Shown one piece after another: positions 6,084-9,901 of a DNA stretch of 9,901 nt. This DNA is from Flavobacteriaceae bacterium (GTDB taxonomy: Bacteria; Bacteroidota; Bacteroidia; Flavobacteriales; Flavobacteriaceae): NCBI GenBank assembly GCA_030694835.1, contig JAUYUF010000226.1:1-9901 (forward strand), in the 5' to 3' direction. Under the pieces are notes generated by a model. The model was not told the origin of the DNA, did no database searches, and was given only the letters and a program-made list of their open reading frames with translations. The stretch's first letter is position 1; each line of letters opens with the position of its first letter. The position numbers and the translations under genes are program-made.

Positions 6084-7763
6084 TTAAATTCCTTTAGGAA
6101 TGGCGTTAATCAGTTTTTTTGTGTATTCATTTTGCGGATGCTCATAAATGATATCAGCCTCTCCTTTTTCAATAATTTTTCCTTGATGCATCACTACCAT
6201 TTGGTCAGCCATATATTTGACCACTGCCAAATCATGCGAGATAAATAAATAAGTAAATTGAAATTCTTCTTTCAGATGATTTAACAAATTCAACACTTGT
6301 GCTTGTACAGAAACATCAAGCGCTGAAACGGATTCATCGCAAATAATTAATTTAGGATAAAGTGCAATGGCACGTGCAATTCCAATTCGCTGACGTTGAC
6401 CTCCTGAAAATTCATGTGGATAACGTTTATAATGTGTTTCATTTAATCCTACTTTTTCTAACAACTCAATAACAGCCAATTTTCTTTCTTTATCTGAATT
6501 ATGAATTCCATGAACTTTCATGGGTTCTAAAATAGCTTCACCAATCGTAATTCTTGGATTCAAAGAAGCATAAGGATCTTGAAAAATAATTTGTATTTCC
6601 TTTCTTAAAATCTTCCAATCCGAATCTTTTAGTTTTGTAATATCAGTTCCTTTATAAAATATTTCTCCCTCTGTGGGTTTTTCTAAATTCAGAATAGTTC
6701 TACCTAGAGTTGTTTTTCCACAACCAGATTCTCCCACCAAACCAACTGTTTCACCTTCATAAATATCTAAATTAACATCATCAACTGCTTTTACCAAATC
6801 TTGATGTTGAAACCATCCTTTATCAATAGTAAAATACTTTTTTAAATCTTTAATACTCAATAAAGGAATTTGAGTGTATAATTGTTCGTGTCTTAATCTT
6901 CTGTCTTTAGTAGATATTGTTTCAGCTTTAAAATCATCCTGCAAAAAATTTTGAACCGTTGGTAAAATCTTTAAACGTTCATTTAATTTTGGTTTAGAAT
7001 TAATTAAAGCTTGAGTGTAAGGATGTTTTGGATGTTTAAACACTTCTTCAGCCGTTCCTTGTTCTACAATTTCGCCATCTTTCATTACAATAACGCGTTG
7101 AGCAATTTCTGAAATCAAGGTTAAATCATGCGAAATAAATAAAATACTCATTCCGTTTTGCGATTGTAAATCCTTTAATAATTCTATAATTCTTTGCTGA
7201 ACGGTAACATCTAGAGCAGTTGTTGGTTCATCGGCAATCAATAATTTTGGCTGATTTGCAATGGCCATTGCAATCATAACGCGTTGCTTTTGTCCGCCAG
7301 AAATTTGATGTGGATATTGATTATAAAGCGATGAAACTCTAGGAAGTTTTACTTGCTCAAATAACTCAAGTACTCTTTTTTTAGCTTCGGAATCTGATAA
7401 ATTTTGATGTTGTAAAATCATTTCTTTAACCTGAAATCCACAGCTTAAACTCGGATTTAAAGAACTCATCGGTTCCTGAAAAATCATCGCAATTTGGTTG
7501 CCGCGAATCTTTCTCCATTCTTTGTTTGATTTTTCTTTGAGCGAAACCTCCTCAAAAAAAAGTTCTCCTTCAACAATAGCATTGTGTGGTAATAATCCCA
7601 TTAAAGCTAATGAAGTGATTGATTTTCCACTTCCAGATTCACCTACAATTCCAACAATTTCATTCTCATTTATTTCAAAAGAAATAGCCTTAACCACCGT
7701 CGTTTTTTGATGGTCTGTTTCAAAAGAAACGCTTAAATTATTGATGTTGATGATAGGCTTCAT
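6084..7763 (-). CDS. Dipeptide/oligopeptide ABC transporter, fused double ATPase (DppD-DppF/YejF-like)
   Basis: A cytoplasmic subunit that powers peptide import; two complete nucleotide-binding domains, normally separate DppD and DppF, are joined in one 559-residue chain, as in YejF and GsiA. Domain 1 (about 1-255): Walker A GESGSGKS 41-48, Q-loop Q96, signature ISGGQ 154-158, Walker B LLIADEP 174-180, switch H212, and the HPYTQAL oligopeptide-type tail near 247-253. A linker of about 260-300 follows. Domain 2: Walker A GESGCGKT 344-351, Q395, FSGGQ 452-456, Walker B IICDES 473-478 (Ser in place of the usual Pro) and H510. All catalytic residues are present in both halves. No permease or binding protein lies in the window, so the partner is encoded elsewhere. 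It diverges from the ABC-F gene across 70 bp; no strong terminator follows its stop. Confidence 0.93.
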   Translation of the reverse strand: MKPIININNLSVSFETDHQKTTVVKAISFEINENEIVGIVGESGSGKSITSLALMGLLPHNAIVEGELFFEEVSLKEKSNKEWRKIRGNQIAMIFQEPMSSLNPSLSCGFQVKEMILQHQNLSDSEAKKRVLELFEQVKLPRVSSLYNQYPHQISGGQKQRVMIAMAIANQPKLLIADEPTTALDVTVQQRIIELLKDLQSQNGMSILFISHDLTLISEIAQRVIVMKDGEIVEQGTAEEVFKHPKHPYTQALINSKPKLNERLKILPTVQNFLQDDFKAETISTKDRRLRHEQLYTQIPLLSIKDLKKYFTIDKGWFQHQDLVKAVDDVNLDIYEGETVGLVGESGCGKTTLGRTILNLEKPTEGEIFYKGTDITKLKDSDWKILRKEIQIIFQDPYASLNPRITIGEAILEPMKVHGIHNSDKERKLAVIELLEKVGLNETHYKRYPHEFSGGQRQRIGIARAIALYPKLIICDESVSALDVSVQAQVLNLLNHLKEEFQFTYLFISHDLAVVKYMADQMVVMHQGKIIEKGEADIIYEHPQNEYTKKLINAIPKGI

Positions 7764-7811
7764 TTCGATTTCTAAATTACTATAATTTACTTAGGTTACG
7801 AAAATTAGTGC

Positions 7812-7819
7812 TTACTTTG
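7812..7819 (+). promoter_or_regulatory. Near-consensus -7 element for the ABC-F gene
   Basis: TTACTTTG differs from TAnnTTTG at one position and lies 14 bases before ATG 7834, which would give a leader of about 10 nt. No TTG is seen at the -33 distance, so support is weak. Confidence 0.3.
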
Positions 7820-7833
7820 TAAAAAATTTCTGA

Positions 7834-9690
7834 ATGAATTATTTGTCGGTCGAAAACATTTCAAAATCCTTTGGCGCTTTAACCCTTTTTGAAGACATTT
7901 CTTTTGGTATCAATCAAGGTCAAAAGATTGGTTTTATAGCTAAAAATGGAAGTGGAAAAACCTCTTTGCTCAATATTATTGCAGGCAGAGATGTTCCAGA
8001 TAGCGGACAAGTTATCAACCGAAAAGGATTGAAAATTGCCTATTTATCACAGGATGATTTTTTTGATGATGCCCTTACCATTAGTGAAGCTATTTTTAGT
8101 GCAGATAATCCGTTACTTAAAATAATAGAGCAATACGAAAATGCTTTATTAAATCTTGACGATTCTGAATCCTATCAAAAAGCATTTGATTTGATGGATA
8201 TGCATCAAGCTTGGGATTTGGAAACTCAGTTTAAGCAAATTCTTTCGATGTTAAAATTGGAGCAACTTGACCAAACTGTAGGAACGCTTTCTGGTGGACA
8301 AAAAAAACGACTTTCTTTAGCCATCGCTTTATTACAAAGACCTGATTTATTGTTATTAGATGAGCCTACCAATCACTTGGATTTAGATATGATTGAATGG
8401 TTGGAACGGTTTTTTGCTAAAGAAAATTTTACCATTTTAATGGTTACACATGACCGTTACTTCTTAGAAAATGCTTGTAATGAAATTATCGAATTAGATA
8501 ACGGAATCATTTATCGATACAAAGGAAATTACGCCTATTTTCTAGAGAAAAGAGCAGAACGAATTGCCCAAGAACAATCAGAAGTTGACAAAGCTAAAAA
8601 CTTATTTTCTACTGAATTGGAATGGATGCGTCGTCAGCCAAAAGCGAGAACTACCAAATCTAAATCGCGCCAAGACGATTTTTATATCCTCAAAGAGCAA
8701 GCCCATAAACGCAGAAATGAACACAAAGTGCAGCTCGAAATTAACATGGAACGTTTGGGAAGTAAGATTATTGAGTTGCATTCTGTGACTAAAAAATACG
8801 ATGATAAAATCATCATCAATAAATTTGATTATGTGTTTAAAAAAGGTGAGCGCATCGGAATTATTGGTAAAAATGGAACGGGAAAAACAACTTTTCTAAA
8901 GCTGATTACCGAACAAATTAAACCAACAACAGGAAAAGTTATTATTGGCGAAACGGTAAAAATGGGTTTTTACACCCAAGACGGAATTGTAGTAAAACCA
9001 GGTCAGCGCGTTATTGAAGTCATTAAAGAATTTGGAGAATATATTCCGCTGACTAAAGGAAGAAGTATCAGCGCCGGACAATTGTTAGAGCGTTTCTTAT
9101 TCACCCATAAAAAACAACATGATTATGTAGAGAAGTTGTCAGGTGGTGAGCAAAAAAGATTGTATTTATGTACGGTTTTGATTCAAAATCCCAATTTTTT
9201 AATCTTGGATGAACCTACCAACGACCTCGATATTTTAACCATCAATGTCTTAGAAAATTTCTTACTCGATTTCCCTGGAAATATTATGGTGGTAACGCAC
9301 GATCGTTATTTTATGGACAAAATAGTCGATGAACTATTTGTTTTTCAAGGCGATGGAGTGATTGATATTTTCCCTGGAAATTATACAGATTACCGCGTTT
9401 ATGAAGCCTCACAACCCAAAGAAGAAAACATTAAAAAAGGCGATACGCGCCCTTCGGCTTCGCTCAGGGGCCGTAAAAAACTAAGCTACAAAGAACAGCA
9501 AGAGTTTAAAAAACTGGAAACAGATATTGCTAAACTTGAACTTCAAAAAAAGGCTTTAGAGCAAGAATTGGTTGAAGGAAAAATAACCAATGAAAACCTA
9601 TACACACACACCCAAAAATTACAAGATATCATCACTGCTATTGACACCAAAGAAGAACGTTGGTTGGAACTTTCTATGATGGAAGATTAA
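7834..9690 (+). CDS. ABC-F family ATPase, Uup-like with C-terminal coiled coil
   Basis: A soluble, ribosome-associated double ATPase of the ABC-F class with no membrane segments; 618 aa. Domain 1: Walker A AKNGSGKT 36-43 (Ala in the first position, allowed), LSGGQ 152-156, Walker B LLLLDEP 172-178, switch H206. The P-site-tRNA-interaction linker lies at about 235-310, with the basic patch RRQPKARTTKSKSRQ at 266-280. Domain 2: GKNGTGKT 345-352, LSGGE 435-439, LILDEP 456-461, H489. Residues about 550-618 form the charged C-terminal coiled coil (from LSYKEQQEFKKLE) that marks the Uup branch, linked to replication/recombination and translation in other bacteria. The hinge before the coiled coil carries TRPSASLRG (538-546), encoded by a GC-rich repeat described separately. 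The gene is intact and uses ATG 7834. Confidence 0.93.
   Translation: MNYLSVENISKSFGALTLFEDISFGINQGQKIGFIAKNGSGKTSLLNIIAGRDVPDSGQVINRKGLKIAYLSQDDFFDDALTISEAIFSADNPLLKIIEQYENALLNLDDSESYQKAFDLMDMHQAWDLETQFKQILSMLKLEQLDQTVGTLSGGQKKRLSLAIALLQRPDLLLLDEPTNHLDLDMIEWLERFFAKENFTILMVTHDRYFLENACNEIIELDNGIIYRYKGNYAYFLEKRAERIAQEQSEVDKAKNLFSTELEWMRRQPKARTTKSKSRQDDFYILKEQAHKRRNEHKVQLEINMERLGSKIIELHSVTKKYDDKIIINKFDYVFKKGERIGIIGKNGTGKTTFLKLITEQIKPTTGKVIIGETVKMGFYTQDGIVVKPGQRVIEVIKEFGEYIPLTKGRSISAGQLLERFLFTHKKQHDYVEKLSGGEQKRLYLCTVLIQNPNFLILDEPTNDLDILTINVLENFLLDFPGNIMVVTHDRYFMDKIVDELFVFQGDGVIDIFPGNYTDYRVYEASQPKEENIKKGDTRPSASLRGRKKLSYKEQQEFKKLETDIAKLELQKKALEQELVEGKITNENLYTHTQKLQDIITAIDTKEERWLELSMMED
9447..9470 (+). 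repeat. GC-rich dispersed repeat read in frame inside the ABC-F gene
   Basis: A GC-rich block of 24 bp in otherwise AT-rich coding DNA, with core TCGGCTTCGCTC at 9454-9465, flanked by CCCT and AGGG that can pair. It matches the short interspersed repeat type that I recall as abundant in flavobacterial genomes, and shares 10 of 12 core bases, in inverted orientation, with the copy at 9718-9729. It encodes residues 538-546 (TRPSASLRG) in a linker. The family assignment is from memory. Confidence 0.7.
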
Positions 9691-9705
9691 TTGATATCTG
9701 TTCAC

Positions 9706-9740
9706 TGTTATCATATCGAGCGGAGTCGAGACATCTCAAC
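9706..9740 (-). repeat. Second copy of the dispersed repeat, downstream of the ABC-F gene
   Basis: On the minus strand the core reads TCGACTCCGCTC (9729-9718) and is preceded by GTTGAGATGTC. Upstream bases resemble the TGTCATTTCGAG edge I recall for flavobacterial intergenic repeats. It begins 16 bp after the ABC-F stop. A GAGATTCTTCATTTC stretch at about 9759-9775 could be a decayed second arm. TCGA occurs on both sides of the core, allowing a small hairpin. Confidence 0.65.
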
Positions 9741-9794
9741 AAAATTATAAATGATTCTAGAGATTCTTCATTTCTTTTTACAAGTCTTTTAAAT

Positions 9795-9862
9795 GGTGGT
9801 TGTTTTCACTACTTTTATCCATATTTTTAATTTGTAGTTTTACAAAATGAACAACAACCACC
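9795..9862. repeat. 10-bp perfect inverted repeat spanning the response-regulator start
   Basis: GGTGGTTGTT at 9795-9804 is the exact reverse complement of AACAACCACC at 9853-9862, which lies in codons 3-6 of the response regulator gene. The arms are 48 bp apart. If transcription starts upstream of 9795, the arms could pair and hide the start region; otherwise it could be a DNA-binding site. Confidence 0.45.
9827..9834 (+). promoter_or_regulatory. Weak -7-like element before the response regulator gene
   Basis: TTAATTTG has one mismatch to TAnnTTTG; TTG at 9800-9802 lies 24 bp upstream, slightly too far for a good -33 element. Transcription would begin about 8 bases before ATG 9847. Confidence 0.25.
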
Positions 9863-9901
9863 TTCGCATTCTTTTAGTGGATGATGAGCCAGATATCCTC
9901 G
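9847..9901 (+). CDS. Response regulator, N-terminal fragment cut by window edge
   Basis: The first 18 codons read MNNNHLRILLVDDEPDIL. RILLVDDEPDIL is the beta-1 strand and the acidic DD(E) pocket that holds magnesium in CheY-like receiver domains; the phosphorylated aspartate lies beyond the window. Such an opening usually belongs to a two-component response regulator, often OmpR type in this phylum with a sensor kinase next door, but the output domain is not visible. The 156-bp spacer after the ABC-F gene contains a dispersed repeat, so it is probably not in one operon with that gene. One arm of a 10-bp inverted repeat lies in codons 3-6. Confidence 0.85.
   Translation, partial: MNNNHLRILLVDDEPDIL

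Noticed and set aside
6039..6248. Plus-strand open frame of 69 codons over the end of the ABC ATPase gene
   Set aside because: Mostly antisense to a well-supported gene; no recognisable protein features.
6340..6365. Second Walker B of the ABC ATPase reads DES instead of DEP
   Set aside because: The catalytic glutamate is kept, and Ser here is seen in DppF-like proteins, so it is not evidence of inactivity.
7498..7710. Plus-strand open frame of 70 codons
   Set aside because: Antisense to the Walker A and Q-loop region of the ABC ATPase.
8564..9081. Small open frames of 74 (plus) and 61 (minus) codons in the ABC-F gene
   Set aside because: Out-of-frame shadows within conserved ABC-F coding sequence.
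1..9901. A new defence or mobile-element system
   Set aside because: Every sizeable frame belongs to a recognisable core family; no nuclease, transposase, integrase, toxin or spacer array was seen.

Overview
The window looks like ordinary core chromosome of a low-GC member of the Bacteroidota, most likely Flavobacteriaceae. The reasons are the strong AT bias, the gene families (an HU-CCDC81/SPOR protein, a DUF4292 lipoprotein, a degenerate LytM/EnvC protein, a Uup-like ABC-F protein), TAnnTTTG-type promoter elements in place of clear Shine-Dalgarno sites, and short GC-richer repeats with a core close to TCGACTCCGCTC that I associate with flavobacterial genomes. I see no tRNA, rRNA, CRISPR array, transposase, integrase or phage gene.

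Layout. Left block: dprA (DNA-processing/transformation protein, minus strand, cut by the left edge just short of its C-terminus) diverges from an HU-CCDC81/SPOR membrane protein, which is followed by a hotdog acyl-CoA thioesterase. Middle block, convergent with the thioesterase and all on the minus strand. In transcription order it is a fused dipeptide/oligopeptide ABC ATPase (7763 to 6084), a sugar-phosphate nucleotidyltransferase (5926 to 4910), a DUF4292 lipoprotein (4862 to 4083) and an EnvC-like degenerate M23 protein (4083 to 2857). The last two overlap by one base and are surely co-transcribed. Right block, plus strand: a Uup-like ABC-F ATPase diverging from the ABC transporter gene, then a 156-bp spacer and the first 18 codons of a response regulator.

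How the genes fit together. Several products act at the envelope. The SPOR protein should bind denuded septal peptidoglycan. The EnvC-like protein should activate amidases during septum splitting. The DUF4292 lipoprotein looks like a LolB-type lipoprotein-binding fold. The nucleotidyltransferase makes activated sugars, probably for surface glycans. DprA, the thioesterase and the ABC proteins are housekeeping genes with no obvious link to these.

No convincing new multi-gene system is present. The most interesting observations are: a GC-rich repeat copy read in frame as TRPSASLRG in the linker of the ABC-F protein, with a second inverted copy about 250 bp downstream; loss of all expected zinc and catalytic histidine positions in the EnvC-like protein; the LolB-like look of the DUF4292 lipoprotein; the HU-membrane-SPOR architecture; and a 10-bp inverted repeat covering the start of the response regulator gene. 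No gene-free stretch exceeds about 160 bp.
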